DNA from: Mesocentrotus franciscanus | Lineage: Eukaryota; Echinodermata; Echinoidea; Camarodonta; Strongylocentrotidae | NCBI GenBank assembly: GCA_037976565.1 | Contig: CP137674.1 | Location: 5,579,284-5,643,283 of the forward strand | Length of the DNA stretch: 64,000 nt | Direction: 5' to 3' | In this document: positions 1-18,129 of the stretch, in pieces | Numbering within the stretch: the stretch's first letter is position 1 | How the letters are laid out: each line of letters opens with the position of its first letter | Notes under the pieces: model-generated | Database searches by the model: none | The model's input: the letters and a program-made list of their open reading frames with translations, nothing else | What the model was told of the DNA's origin: nothing | Translations under genes and position numbers: made by a program

Positions 1-201
1 CTAGAAAATCTTTTCTTACAGTGCGAACATTCATATGGCTTTTCTCCTGTGTGTGTACTGAGATGATTTTTAAGAACACTTTTCCTAGAAAATCTTTTCT
101 TACAGTGCGAACATTCATATGGCTTTTCTCCTGTGTGTGTAGTGAGATAAATGTTAAGAACACTTTTCAGAGGAAACACCTGCTTGCAGTGCGAACATTC
201 A

Positions 202-449
<248 letters not shown>

Positions 450-1865
450 TCATATGGCTTTTCTCCTGTGTGTGTTAGGAGATGATTTTTAAGACCACTT
501 TTCCTAGAAAATCTTTTCTTACAGTGCGAACATTCATATGGCTTTTCTCCTGTGTGTGTACTGAGATGATTTTTAAGAACACCTTTCCTAGAAAATCTTT
601 TCTTACAGTGCGAACATTCATATGGCTTTTCTCCTGTGTGTGTTAGGAAATGATTTTTAAGACCACTTTTCCTAGAAAATCTTTTTTTACAGTGCGAACA
701 TTCATATGGCTTTTCTCCTGTGTGTGTAGTGAGATGATTTTTAAGAACACTTTTCTGAGAAAACCCTTTCTTGCAGTGCGAACATTCATATGGCTTTTCT
801 CCTGTGTGTGTTCGGAGGTGTTGGGCGAGATGGCTTTTGTGAGAAAACCCTTTCTTGCAGTGTGAACATTCATATGGCTTTTCTCCTGTGTGTGTACTGA
901 GATGATTTTTAAGAACATTTTTCCTAGAAAATCTTTTCTTACAGTGTGAACATTCATGTGGCTTTTCTCCTGTGTGTGTTATGAGATGATTTTTAAGAAC
1001 TCTTTTCAGAGAAAAACCCCTTCTTGCAGTGTGAACATTCTGTTCTTACAGTGCGAACATTCATATGGCTTTTCTCCTGTGTGTGTAGTGAGATGAATGT
1101 TAAGACCACTTTTCCTAGAAAATCTTTTCTTACAGTGCAAACATTCATATGGTTTTTCTCCTGTGTGTGTACTGAGATGATTTTTAAGAACACTTTTCCT
1201 AGAAAATCTTTTCTTACAGTGCGAACATTCATATGGCTTTTCTCCTGTGTGTGTACTGAGATGATTTTTAAGAACATTTTTCCTAGAAAATCTTTTCTTA
1301 CAGTGTGAACATTCATATGGCTTTTCTCCTGTGTGTGTTATGAGATGATTTTTAAGAACACTTTTCAGAGAAAACCCGTTCTTGCAGTGTGAACATTCTG
1401 TTCTTACAGTGCGAACATTCATATGGCTTTTCTCCTGTGTGTGTAGTGAGATAAATGTTAAGAACACTTTTCAGAGAAACCCCTGCTTGCAGTGCGAACA
1501 TTCATATGGCTTTTCTCCTGTGTGTGTTATGAGATGATTTTTAAGACCACTTTTCCTAGAAAATCTTTTTTTACAGTGCGAACATTTATATGGTTTTTCT
1601 CCTGTGTGTGTACTGAGATGATTTTTAAGAACACCTTTCCTAGAAAATCTTTTCTTACAGTGCGAACATTCATATGGCTTTTCTCCTGTGTGTGTTAGGA
1701 AATGATTTTTAAGACCACTTTTCCTAGAAAATCTTTTTTTACAGTGCGAACATTCATATGGCTTTTCTCCTGTGTGTGTACTGAGATGATTTTTAAGAAC
1801 ACCTTTCCTAGAAAATCTTTTCTTACAGTGCGAACATTCATATGGCTTTTCTCCTGTGTGTGTTA

Positions 1866-2087
<222 letters not shown>

Positions 2088-4558
2088 TCATATGGCTTTT
2101 CTCCTGTGTGTGTACTGAGATGATTTTTAAGAACACTTTTCCTAGAAAATCTTTTCTTACAGTGTGAACATTCATATGGCTTTTCTCCTGTGTGTGTTAT
2201 GAGATGATTTTTAAGAACACTTTTCAGAGAAAACCCTTCTTGCAGTGTGAACATTCATATGGCTTTTCTCCTGTGTGTGTTAGGAGATGATTTTTAAGAC
2301 CACTTTTCCTAGAAAATCTTTTCTTACAGTGCGAACATTTATATGGTTTTTCTCCTGTGTGTGTACTGAGATGATTTTTAAGAACACCTTTCCTAGAAAA
2401 TCTTTTCTTACAGTGCGAACATTCATATGGTTTTTCTCCTGTGTGTGTACTGAGATGATTTTTAAGAACACTTTTCCTAGAAAATCTTTTCTTACAGTGC
2501 GAACATTCATATGGCTTTTCTCCTGTGTGTGTAGTGAGATAAATGTTAAGAACACTTTTCAGAGGAAACACCTGCTTGCAGTGCGAACATTCATATGGCT
2601 TTTCTCCTGTGTGTGTTATGAGATGATTTTTAAGAACACTTTTCAGAGAAAACCCCTTCTTGCAGTGTGAACATTCATATGGCTTTTCTCTTGTGTGTGT
2701 TAGGAGATGATTTTTAAGACCACTTTTCCTAGAAAATCTTTTCTTACAGTGCGAATATTTATATGGTTTTTCTCCTGTGTGTGTACTGAGATGATTTTTA
2801 AGAACACCTTTCCTAGAAAATCTTTTCTTACAGTGCGAACATTCATATGGCTTTTCTCCTGTGTGTGTTAGGAAATGATTTTTAAGACCACTTTTCCTAG
2901 AAAATCTTTTTTACAGTGCGAACATTCATATGGCTTTTCTCCTGTGTGTGTAGTGAGATGATTTTTAAGAACACTTTTCTGAGAAAACCCTTTCTTGCAG
3001 TGCGAACATTCATATGGCTTTTCTCCTGTGTGTGTTCGGAGGTGTTGGGCGAGATGGCTTTTGTGAGAAAACCCTTTCTTGCAGTGTGAACATTCATATG
3101 GCTTTTCTCCTGTGTGTGTACTGAGATGATTTTTAAGAACATTTTTCCTAGAAAATCTTTTCTTACAGTGTGAACATTCATATGGCTTTTCTCCTGTGTG
3201 TGTTATGAGATGATTTTTAAGAACTCTTTTCAGAGAAAAACCCCTTCTTGCAGTGTGAACATTCTGTTCTTACAGTGCGAACATTCATATGGCTTTTCTC
3301 CTGTGTGTGTAGTGAGATAAATGTTAAGACCACTTTTCCTAGAAAATCTTTTCTTACAGTGCAAACATTCATATGGTTTTTCTCCTGTGTGTGTACTGAG
3401 ATGATTTTTAAGAACACTTTTCCTAGAAAATCTTTTCTTACAGTGCGAACATTCATATGGCTTTTCTCCTGTGTGTGTACTGAGATGATTTTTAAGAACA
3501 TTTTCCTAGAAAATCTTTTCTTACAGTGTGAACATTCATATGGCTTTTCTCCTGTGTGTGTTATGAGATGATTTTTAAGAACACTTTTCAGAGAAAACCC
3601 CTTCTTGCAGTGTGAACATTCTGTTCTTACAGTGCGAACATTCATATGGCTTTTCTCCTGTGTGTGTAGTGAGATAAATGTTAAGAACACTTTTCAGAGG
3701 AAACCCCTGCTTGCAGTGCGAACATTCATATGGCTTTTCTCCTGTGTGTGTTATGAGATGATTTTTAAGACCACTTTTCCTAGAAAATCTTTTCTTGCAG
3801 TGCGAAAATTTATATGGTTTTTCTCCTGTGTGTGTACTGAGATGATTTTTAAGAACACCTTTCCTAGAAAATCTTTTCTTACAGTGCGAACATTCATATG
3901 GCTTTTCTCCTGTGTGTGTTAGGAAATGATTTTTAAGACCACTTTTCCTAGAAAATCTTTTTTTTACAGTGCGAACATTCATATGGCTTTTCTCCTGTGT
4001 GTGTACTGAGATGATTTTTAAGACCACTTTTCCTAGAAAATCTTTTTTTACAGTGCGAACATTCATATGGCTTTTCTCCTGTGTGTGTACTGAGATGATT
4101 TTTAAGAACACCTTTCCTAGAAAATCTTTTCTTACAGTGCGAACATTAATATGGCTTTTCTCCTGTGTGTGTTAGGAAATGATTTTTAAGAACACTTTTC
4201 TGAGAAAACCCTTTCTTGCAGTGCGAACATTCATATGGCTTTTCTCCTGTGTGTGTTTGGAGGTGTTGGGCGAGATGGCTTTTGTGAGAAAGCCCTTTCT
4301 TGCAGTGTGAACATTCATATGGCTTTTCTCCTGTGTGTGTACTGAGATGATTTTTAAGAACACTTTTCCTAGAAAATCTTTTCTTACAGTGTGAACATTC
4401 ATATGGCTTTTCTCCTGTGTGTGTTATGAGATGATTTTTAAGAACACTTTTCAGAGAAAACCCTTCTTGCAGTGTGAACATTCTGTTCTTACAGTGCGAA
4501 CATTCATATGGCTTTTCTCCTGTGTGTGTAGTGAGATAAATGTTAAGAACACTTTTCA

Positions 4559-4654
<96 letters not shown>

Positions 4655-5382
4655 TTACAGTGCGAACATTCATATGGCTTTTCTCCTGTGTGTGTACTGA
4701 GATGATTTTTAAGAACACCTTTCCTAGAAAATCTTTTCTTACAGTGCGAACATTCATATGGCTTTTCTCCTGTGTGTGTACTGAGATGATTTTTAAGAAC
4801 ACTTTTCCTAGAAAATCTTTCTTACAGTGCGAACATTCATATGGCTTTTCTCCTGTGTGTGTAGTGAGATGATTTTTAAGAACACTTTTCAGAGAAAACC
4901 CTTTCTTGCAGTGCGAACATTCATATGGCTTTTCTCCTGTGTGTGTACTGAGATGATTTTTAAGAACACTTTTCCTAGAAAATCTTTTCTTACAGTGCGA
5001 ACATTCATATGGCTTTTCTCCTGTGTGTGTAGTGAGATGATTTTTAAGAACACTTTTCAGAGTAAACACCTTCTTGCAGTGCGAACATTCATATGGCTTT
5101 TCTCCTGTGTGTGTTATGAGATGATTTTTAAGAACACTTTTCAGAGAAAACCCCTTCTTGCAGTGTGAACATTCATATGGCTTTTCTCCTGTGTGTGTTA
5201 GGAGATGATTTTTAAGACCACTTTTCCTAGAAAATCTTTTCTTACAGTGCGAACATTCATATGGCTTTTCTCCTGTGTGTGTACTGAGATGATTTTTAAG
5301 AACACCTTTCCTAGAAAATCTTTTCTTACAGTGCGAACATTCATATGGCTTTTCTCCTGTGTGTGTTAGGAAATGATTTTTA

Positions 5383-6221
<839 letters not shown>

Positions 6222-7140
6222 ATGGCTTTTCTCCTGTGTGTGTTATGAGATGATTTTTAAGACCACTTTTCCTAGAAAATCTTTTCTTACAGTGCGAACA
6301 TTCATATGGCTTTTCTCCTGTGTGTGTACTGAGATGATTTTTAAGAACACCTTTCCTAGAAAATCTTTTCTTACAGTGCGAACATTCATATGGCTTTTCT
6401 CCTGTGTGTGTTAGGAGATGATTTTTAAGACCACTTTTCCTAGAAAATCTTTTTTACAGTGCGAACATTCATATGGCTTTTCTCCTGTGTGTGTACTGAG
6501 ATGATTTTTAAGAACACTTTTCCTAGAAAATCTTTTCTTACAGTGCGAACATTCATATGGCTTTTCTCCTGTGTGTGTACTGAGATGATTTTTAAGAACA
6601 CCTTTCCTAGAAAATCTTTTCTTACAGTGCGAACATTCATATGGCTTTTCTCCTGTGTGTGTTAGGAGATGATTTTTAAGAACACTTTTCAGAGAAAACC
6701 TTCTTGCAGTGCGAACATTCATATGGCTTTTCTCCTGTGTGTGTTATGAGATGATTTTAAGACCACTTTTCCTAGAAAATCTTTTCTTACAGTGCGAACA
6801 TTCATATGGCTTTTCTCCTGTGTGTGTACTGAGATGATTTTTAAGAACACCTTTCCTAGAAAATCTTTTCTTACAGTGCGAACATTCATATGGCTTTTCT
6901 CCTGTGTGTGTTAGGAGATGATTTTTAAGACCACTTTTCCTAGAAAATCTTTTTTTACAGTGCGAACATTCATATGGCTTTTCTCCTGTGTGTGTACTGA
7001 GATGATTTTTAAGAACACTTTTCCTAGAAAATCTTTTCTTACAGTGCGAACATTCATATGGCTTTTCTCCTGTGTGTGTACTGAGATGATTTTTAAGAAC
7101 ACTTTTCCTAGAAAATCTTTTCTTACAGTGCGAACATTCA

Positions 7141-7468
<328 letters not shown>

Positions 7469-7678
7469 TCATATGGCTTTTCTCCTGTGTGTGTTAGGAG
7501 ATGATTTTTAAGACCACTTTTCCTAGAAAATCTTTTCTTACAGTGCGAACATTTATATGGTTTTTCTCCTGTGTGTGTACTGAGATGATTTTTAAGAACA
7601 CCTTTCCTAGAAAATCTTTTCTTACAGTGCGAACATTCATATGGCTTTTCTCCTGTGTGTGTTAGGAGATGATTTTTA

Positions 7679-7855
<177 letters not shown>

Positions 7856-9468
7856 CTAGAAAATCTTTTCTTACAGTGCGAACATTCATATGGCTTTTCT
7901 CCTGTGTGTGTAGTGAGATGATTTTTAAGAACACTTTTCATAGAAAACCCTTTCTTACAGTGCGAACATTCATATGGCTTTTCTCCTGTGTGTGTTTGAG
8001 ATGTTTTAAGAACACTTTTAGAAAACCCTTTCTTACAGTGCGAACATTCATATGGCTTTTCTCCTGTGTGTGTACTGAGATGATTTTTAAGAACACTTTT
8101 CCTAGAAAATCTTTTCTTACAGTGCGAACATTCATATGGCTTTTCTCCTGTGTGTGTACTGAGATGATTTTTAAGAACACTTTTCCTAGAAAATCTTTTC
8201 TTACAGTGCGAACATTCATATGGCTTTTCTCCTGTGTGTGTTCGGAGGTTTTAAGAGACTTTTGTGAGAAAACCCTTTCTTGCAGTGTGAACATTCATAT
8301 GGCTTTTCTCCTGTGTGTGTACTGAGATGATTTTTAAGAACATTTTCCTAGAAAATCTTTTCTTACAGTGTGAACATTCATGTGGCTTTTCTCCTGTGTG
8401 TGTTATGAGATGATTTTTAAGAACTCTTTTCAGAGAAAAACCCCTTCTTGCAGTGTGAACATTCTGTTCTTACAGTGCGAACATTCATATGGCTTTTCTC
8501 CTGTGTGTGTAGTGAGATAAATGTTAAGACCACTTTTCCTAGAAAATCTTTTCTTACAGTGCGAACATTCATATGGTTTTTCTCCTGTGTGTGTACTGAG
8601 ATGATTTTTAAGAACACTTTTCCTAGAAAATCTTTTCTTACAGTGCGAACATTCATATGGCTTTTCTCCTGTGTGTGTACTGAGATGATTTTTAAGAACA
8701 TTTTTCCTAGAAAATCTTTTCTTACAGTGTGAACATTCATATGGCTTTTCTCCTGTGTGTGTTATGAGATGATTTTTAAGAACACTTTTCAGAGAAAACC
8801 CCTTCTTGCAGTGTGAACATTCTGTTCTTACAGTGCGAACATTCATATGGCTTTTCTCCTGTGTGTGTAGTGAGATAAATGTTAAGAACACTTTTCAGAG
8901 GAAACCCCTTCTTGCAGTGCGAACATTCATATGGCTTTTCTCCTGTGTGTGTTATGAGATGATTTTTAAGACCACTTTTCCTAGAAAATCTTTTCTTACA
9001 GTGCGAACATTCATATGGTTTTTCTCCTGTGTGTGTACTGAGATGATTTTTAAGAACACCTTTCCTAGAAAATCTTTTCTTACAGTGCGAACATTCATAT
9101 GGCTTTTCTCCTGTGTGTGTTAGGAAATGATTTTTAAGACCACTTTTCCTAGAAAATCTTTTTTACAGTGCGAACATTCATATGGCTTTTCTCCTGTGTG
9201 TGTACTGAGATGATTTTTAAGAACACTTTTCCTAGAAAATCTTTTTTTACAGTGCGAACATTCATATGGCTTTTCTCCTGTGTGTGTACTGAGATGATTT
9301 TTAAGAACACCTTTCCTAGAAAATCTTTTCTTACAGTGCGAACATTCATATGGCTTTTCTCCTGTGTGTGTTAGGAGATGATTTTTAAGAACACTTTTCT
9401 GAGAAAATCCTTTCTTGCAGTGCGAACATTCATATGGCTTTTCTCCTGTGTGTGTTCGGAGGTGTTTA

Positions 9469-9564
<96 letters not shown>

Positions 9565-10148
9565 CTAGAAAATCTTTTCTTACAGTGTGAACATTCATAT
9601 GGCTTTTCTCCTGTGTGTGTTATGAGATGATTTTTAAGAACACTTTTCAGAGAAAACCCCTTCTTGCAGTGTGAACATTCTGTTCTTACAGTGCGAACAT
9701 TCATATGGCTTTTCTCCTGTGTGTGTAGTGAGATAAATGTTAAGAACACTTTTCAGAGGAAACCCCTGCTTGCAGTGCGAACATTCATATGGCTTTTCTC
9801 CTGTGTGTGTTATGAGATGATTTTTAAGACCACTTTTCCTAGAAAATCTTTTTTTACAGTGCGAACATTTATATGGTTTTTCTCCTGTGTGTGTACTGAG
9901 ATGATTTTTAAGAACACCTTTCCTAGAAAATCTTTTCTTACAGTGCGAACATTCATATGGCTTTTCTCCTGTGTGTGTTAGGAAATGATTTTTAAGACCA
10001 CTTTTCCTAGAAAATCTTTTTTTACAGTGCGAACATTCATATGGCTTTTCTCCTGTGTGTGTACTGAGATGATTTTTAAGAACACCTTTCCTAGAAAATC
10101 TTTTCTTACAGTGCGAACATTCATATGGCTTTTCTCCTGTGTGTGTTA

Positions 10149-10538
<390 letters not shown>

Positions 10539-12428
10539 TCATATGGCTTTTCTCCTGTGTGTGTTAGGAGATGATTTTTAAGACCACTTTTCCTAGAAAA
10601 TCTTTTCTTACAGTGCGAACATTTATATGGTTTTTCTCCTGTGTGTGTACTGAGATGATTTTTAAGAACACCTTTCCTAGAAAATCTTTTCTTACAGTGC
10701 GAACATTCATATGGCTTTTCTCCTGTGTGTGTACTGAGATGATTTTTAAGAAGACTTTTCCTAGAAAATCTTTTCTTACAGTGCGAACATTCATATGGCT
10801 TTTCTCCTGTGTGTGTAGTGAGATAAATGTTAAGAACACTTTTCAGAGGAAACACCTGCTTGCAGTGCGAACATTCATATGGCTTTTCTCCTGTGTGTGT
10901 TATGAGATGATTTTTAAGAACACTTTTCAGAGAAAACCCCTTCTTGCAGTGTGAACATTCATATGGCTTTTCTCCTGTGTGTGTTAGGAGATGATTTTTA
11001 AGACCACTTTTCCTAGAAAATCTTTTCTTACAGTGCGAACATTTATATGGTTTTTCTCCTGTGTGTGTACTGAGATGATTTTTAAGAACACCTTTCCTAG
11101 AAAATCTTTTCTTACAGTGCGAACATTCATATGGCTTTTCTCCTGTGTGTGTTAGGAAATGATTTTTAAGACCACTTTTCCTAGAAAATCTTTTTTACAG
11201 TGCGAACATTCATATGGCTTTTCTCCTGTGTGTGTAGTGAGATGATTTTTAAGAACACTTTTCTGAGAAAACCCTTTCTTGCAGTGCGAACATTCATATG
11301 GCTTTTCTCCTGTGTGTGTTCGGAGGTGTTGGGCGAGATGGCTTTTGTGAGAAAACCCTTTCTTGCAGTGTGAACATTCATATGGCTTTTCTCCTGTGTG
11401 TGTACTGAGATGATTTTTAAGAACACTTTTCCTAGAAAATCTTTTCTTACAGTGTGAACATTCATATGGCTTTTCTCCTGTGTGTGTTATGAGATGATTT
11501 TTAAGAACTCTTTTCAGAGAAAAACCCCTTCTTGCAGTGTGAACATTCTGTTCTTACAGTGCGAACATTCATATGGCTTTTCTCCTGTGTGTGTAGTGAG
11601 ATAAATGTTAAGACCACTTTTCCTAGAAAATCTTTTCTTACAGTGCAAACATTCATATGGTTTTTCTCCTGTGTGTGTACTGAGATGATTTTTAAGAACA
11701 CTTTTCCTAGAAAATCTTTTCTTACAGTGCGAACATTCATATGGCTTTTCTCCTGTGTGTGTACTGAGATGATTTTTAAGAACATTTTTCCTAGAAAATC
11801 TTTTCTTACAGTGTGAACATTCATATGGCTTTTCTCCTGTGTGTGTTATGAGATGATTTTTAAGAACACTTTTCAGAGAAAACCCCTTCTTGCAGTGTGA
11901 ACATTCTGTTCTTACAGTGCGAACATTCATATGGCTTTTCTCCTGTGTGTGTAGTGAGATAAATGTTAAGAACACTTTTCAGAGGAAACCCCTGCTTGCA
12001 GTGCGAACATTCATATGGCTTTTCTCCTGTGTGTGTTATGAGATGATTTTTAAGACCACTTTTCCTAGAAAATCTTTTCTTACAGTGCGAACATTTATAT
12101 GGTTTTTCTCCTGTGTGTGTACTGAGATGATTTTTAAGAACACCTTTCCTAGAAAATCTTTTCTTACAGTGCGAACATTCATATGGCTTTTCTCCTGTGT
12201 GTGTTAGGAAATGATTTTTAAGACCACTTTTCCTAGAAAATCTTTTTTACAGTGCGAACATTCATATGGCTTTTCTCCTGTGTGTGTACTGAGATGATTT
12301 TTAAGAACACTTTTCCTAGAAAATCTTTTTTTACAGTGCGAACATTCATATGGCTTTTCTCCTGTGTGTGTACTGAGATGATTTTTAAGAACACCTTTCC
12401 TAGAAAATCTTTTCTTACAGTGCGAACA

Positions 12429-13082
12429 TTAATATGGCTTTTCTCCTGTGTGTGTTAGGAAATGATTTTTAAGAACACTTTTCTGAGAAAACCCTTTCTT
12501 GCAGTGCGAACATTCATATGGCTTTTCTCCTGTGTGTGTTCGGAGGTGTTGGGCGAGATGGCTTTTGTGAGAAAGCCCTTTCTTGCAGTGTGAACATTCA
12601 TATGGCTTTTCTCCTGTGTGTGTACTGAGATGATTTTTAAGAACACTTTTCCTAGAAAATCTTTTCTTACAGTGTGAACATTCATATGGCTTTTCTCCTG
12701 TGTGTGTTATGAGATGATTTTTAAGAACACTTTTCAGAGAAAACCCCTTCTTGCAGTGTGAACATTCATATGGCTTTTCTCCTGTGTGTGTTAGGAGATG
12801 ATTTTTAAGAACACTTTTCCTAGAAAATCTTTTCTTACAGTGCGAACATTCATATGGTTTTTCTCCTGTGTGTGTACTGAGATGATTTTTAAGAACACCT
12901 TTCCTAGAAAATCTTTTCTTACAGTGCGAACATTCATATGGTTTTTCTCCTGTGTGTGTACTGAGATGATTTTTAAGAACACTTTTCCTAGAAAATCTTT
13001 TCTTACAGTGCGAACATTCATATGGCTTTTCTCCTGTGTGTGTAGTGAGATGAATTTTAAGAACACTTTTCAGAGAAAACAC
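12429..13082 (-). CDS. In-frame zinc-finger block within array (~7 fingers)
   Basis: Seven array-type fingers are read without interruption: [28 protein letters not shown] and HKSHLAQ, followed by a QKSV finger ending in a frame break after THTGEKPY. All Cys and His ligands are present in the first seven. It is one of the cleanest stretches of the array and shows that the units are still capable of encoding standard fingers. Part of the terminal exon. Confidence 0.55.
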   Translation of the reverse strand: MFSLKSVLKIHLTTHTGEKPYECSHCKKRFSRKSVLKNHLSTHTGEKPYECSHCKKRFSRKGVLKNHLSTHTGEKPYECSHCKKRFSRKSVLKNHLLTHTGEKPYECSHCKKGFSLKSVLKNHLITHTGEKPYECSHCKKRFSRKSVLKNHLSTHTGEKPYECSHCKKGLSHKSHLAQHLRTHTGEKPYECSHCKKGFSQKSVLKNHFLTHTGEKPY

Positions 13083-13381
13083 CTGCTTGCAGTGCGAACA
13101 TTCATATGGCTTTTCTCCTGTGTGTGTTATGAGATGATTTTTAAGAACACTTTTCAGAGAAAACCCCTTCTTGCAGTGTGAACATTCATATGGCTTTTCT
13201 CCTGTGTGTGTTAGGAGATGATTTTTAAGACCACTTTTCCTAGAAAATCTTTTCTTACAGTGCGAACATTCATATGGTTTTTCTCCTGTGTGTGTACTGA
13301 GATGATTTTTAAGAACACCTTTCCTAGAAAATCTTTTCTTACAGTGCGAACATTCATATGGCTTTTCTCCTGTGTGTGTTA

Positions 13382-13726
<345 letters not shown>

Positions 13727-15677
13727 TTAAGAACACTTTTCAGAGAAAACCCTTCTTGCAGTGTGAACATTCATATGGCTTTTCTCCTGTGTGTGTTAGG
13801 AGATGATTTTTAAGACCACTTTTCCTAGAAAATCTTTTCTTACAGTGCGAACATTTATATGGTTTTTCTCCTGTGTGTGTACTGAGATGATTTTTAAGAA
13901 CACCTTTCCTAGAAAATCTTTTCTTACAGTGCGAACATTCATATGGCTTTTCTCCTGTGTGTGTTAGGAGATGATTTTTAAGACCTATTTTCTAGAAAAT
14001 CTTTTCTTACAGTGCGAACATTCATATGGCTTTTCTCCTGTGTGTGTTAGGAGATGATTTTAAGACCACTTTTCCTAGAAAATCTTTTCTTACAGTGCGA
14101 ACATTCATATGGCTTTTCTCCTGTGTGTGTACTGAGATGATTTTTAAGAACACCTTTCCTAGAAAATCTTTTCTTACAGTGCGAACATTCATATGGCTTT
14201 TCTCCTGTGTGTGTAGTGAGATGATTTTTAAGAACACTTTTCTGAGAAAACCCTTTCTTGCAGTGCGAACATTCATATGGCTTTTCTCCTGTGTGTGTTT
14301 GGAGATGTTGGGCGAGATGGCTTTTGTGAGAAAACCCTTTCTTGCAGTGTGAACATTCATATGGCTTTTCTCCTGTGTGTGTACTGAGATGATTTTTAAG
14401 AACACTTTTCCTAGAAAATCTTTTCTTACAGTGCGAACATTCATATGGCTTTTCTCCTGTGTGTGTACTGAGATGATTTTTAAGAACACTTTTCCTAGAA
14501 AATCTTTTCTTACAGTGCGAACATTCATATGGCTTTTCTCCTGTGTGTGTTCGGAGGTGTTAAGAGATGGCTTTTGCTAGAAAACCCTTTCTTGCAGTGT
14601 GAACATTCATATGGCTTTTCTCCTGTGTGTGTACTGAGATGATTTTTAAGAACACTTTTCCTAGAAAATCTTTTCTTACAGTGTGAACATTCATATGGCT
14701 TTTCTCCTGTGTGTGTTATGAGATGATTTTTAAGAACTCTTTTCAGAGAAAAACCCTTTGCAGTGTGAACATTCTGTTCTTACAGTGCGAACATTCATAT
14801 GGCTTTTCTCCTGTGTGTGTAGTGAGATGAATTTTAAGACCACTTTTCCTAGAAAATCTTTTCTTACAGTGCGAACATTCATATGGTTTTTCTCCTGTGT
14901 GTGTACTGAGATGATTTTTAAGAACACTTTTCCTAGAAAATCTTTTCTTACAGTGCGAACATTCATATGGCTTTTCTCCTGTGTGTGTACTGAGATGATT
15001 TTTAAGAACATTTTCCTAGAAAATCTTTTCTTACAGTGTGAACATTCATATGGCTTTTCTCCTGTGTGTGTTATGAGATGATTTTTAAGAACACTTTTCA
15101 GAGAAAACCCTTCTTGCAGTGTGAACATTCTGTTCTTACAGTGCGAACATTCATATGGCTTTTCTCCTGTGTGTGTAGTGAGATAAATGTTAAGAACACT
15201 TTTCAGAGAAAACCCTTCTTGCAGTGCGAACATTCATATGGCTTTTCTCCTGTGTGTGTTATGAGATGATTTTTAAGACCACTTTTCCTAGAAAATCTTT
15301 TCTTACAGTGCGAACATTTATATGGTTTTTCTCCTGTGTGTGTACTGAGATGATTTTTAAGAACACCTTTCCTAGAAAATCTTTTCTTACAGTGCGAACA
15401 TTCATATGGCTTTTCTCCTGTGTGTGTTAGGAAATGATTTTTAAGACCACTTTTCCTAGAAAATCTTTTTTACAGTGCGAACATTCATATGGCTTTTCTC
15501 CTGTGTGTGTACTGAGATGATTTTTAAGAACACTTTTCCTAGAAAATCTTTTTTTACAGTGCGAACATTCATATGGCTTTTCTCCTGTGTGTGTACTGAG
15601 ATGATTTTTAAGAACACCTTTCCTAGAAAATCTTTTCTTACAGTGCGAACATTCATATGGCTTTTCTCCTGTGTGTG

Positions 15678-16319
15678 TTAGGAGATGATTTTTAAGAACA
15701 CTTTTCTGAGAAAACCCTTTCTTGCAGTGCGAACATTCATATGGCTTTTCTCCTGTGTGTGTTCGGAGGTGTTGGGCGAGATGGCTTTTGTGAGAAACCC
15801 TTTCTTGCAGTGTGAACATTCATATGGCTTTTCTCCTGTGTGTGTACTGAGATGATTTTTAAGAACACTTTTCCTAGAAAATCTTTTCTTACAGTGTGAA
15901 CATTCATATGGCTTTTCTCCTGTGTGTGTTATGAGATGATTTTTAAGAACACTTTTCAGAAAACCCTTCTTGCAGTGTGAACATTCATATGGCTTTTCTC
16001 CTGTGTGTGTTAGGAGATGATTTTTAAGAACACTTTTCCTAGAAAATCTTTTCTTACAGTGCGAACATTCATATGGCTTTTCTCCTGTGTGTGTACTGAG
16101 ATGATTTTTAAGAACACCTTTCCTAGAAAATCTTTTCTTACAGTGCGAACATTCATATGGCTTTTCTCCTGTGTGTGTACTGAGATGATTTTTAAGAACA
16201 CTTTTCCTAGAAAATCTTTTCTTACAGTGCGAACATTCATATGGCTTTTCTCCTGTGTGTGTAGTGAGATAAATTTTAAGAACACTTTTCAGAGAAACAC
16301 CTTCTTGCAGTGCGAACAT
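15678..16319 (-). CDS. In-frame zinc-finger block within array (~6 fingers, then shifted)
   Basis: The block reads finger units LKSV (His-Tyr variant LKIYLTTH), RKSV, RKGV, RKSV, a shortened LKSV unit and RKSV. It then slips into the +1 frame, recognisable by [17 protein letters not shown], and stops. The shortened unit ([13 protein letters not shown]) has lost one codon, so it stays in frame but changes spacing between Cys and helix. It belongs to the terminal exon array. Confidence 0.5.
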   Translation of the reverse strand: MFALQEGVSLKSVLKIYLTTHTGEKPYECSHCKKRFSRKSVLKNHLSTHTGEKPYECSHCKKRFSRKGVLKNHLSTHTGEKPYECSHCKKRFSRKSVLKNHLLTHTGEKPYECSHCKKGFLKSVLKNHLITHTGEKPYECSHCKKRFSRKSVLKNHLSTHTGEKPYECSHCKKGFLTKAISPNTSEHTQEKSHMNVRTARKGFLRKVFLKIIS

Positions 16320-16960
16320 TCATATGGCTTTTCTCCTGTGTGTGTTATGAGATGATTTTTAAGAACACTTTTCAGAGAAAACCCCTTCTTGCAGTGTGAA
16401 CATTCATATGGCTTTTCTCCTGTGTGTGTTAGGAGATGATTTTTAAGACCACTTTTCCTAGAAAATCTTTTCTTACAGTGCGAACATTCATATGGCTTTT
16501 CTCCTGTGTGTGTACTGAGATGATTTTTAAGAACACCTTTCCTAGAAAATCTTTTCTTACAGTGCGAACATTCATATGGCTTTTCTCCTGTGTGTGTTAG
16601 GAAATGATTTTTAAGACCACTTTTCCTAGAAAATCTTTTTTTACAGTGCGAACATTCATATGGCTTTTCTCCTGTGTGTGTAGTGAGATGATTTTTAAGA
16701 ACACTTTTCTGAGAAAACCCTTTCTTGCAGTGCGAACATTCATATGGCTTTTCTCCTGTGTGTGTTCGGAGATGTTTTTAAGATGGCTTTTGTAGAAAAC
16801 CCTTTCTTGCAGTGTGAACATTCATATGGCTTTTCTCCTGTGTGTGTACTGAGATGATTTTTAAGAACACTTTTCCTAGAAAATCTTTTCTTACAGTGTG
16901 AACATTCATATGGCTTTTCTCCTGTGTGTGTTATGAGATGATTTTTAAGAACACTTTTCA

Positions 16961-17125
<165 letters not shown>

Positions 17126-17409
17126 CTAGAAAATCTTTCTTACAGTGCGAACATTCATATGGCTTTTCTCCTGTGTGTGTTAGGAGATGATTTTTAAGAC
17201 CACTTTTCCTAGAAAATCTTTTCTTACAGTGCGAACATTCATATGGCTTTTCTCCTGTGTGTGTACTGAGATGATTTTTAAGAACACCTTTCCTAGAAAA
17301 TCTTTTCTTACAGTGCGAACATTCATATGGCTTTTCTCCTGTGTGTGTAGTGAGATGATTTTTAAGAACACTTTTCTGAGAAAACCCTTTCTTGCAGTGC
17401 GAACATTCA

Positions 17410-17709
<300 letters not shown>

Positions 17710-17937
17710 TCAGAGGAAACCCCTTCTTGCAGTGCGAACATTCATATGGCTTTTCTCCTGTGTGTGTTATGAGATGATTTTTAAGACCACTTTTCCTAGA
17801 AAATCTTTTCTTACAGTGCGAACATTTATATGGTTTTTCTCCTGTGTGTGTACTGAGATGATTTTTAAGAACACCTTTCCTAGAAAATCTTTTCTTACAG
17901 TGCGAACATTCATATGGCTTTTCTCCTGTGTGTGTTA

Positions 17938-18129
<192 letters not shown>
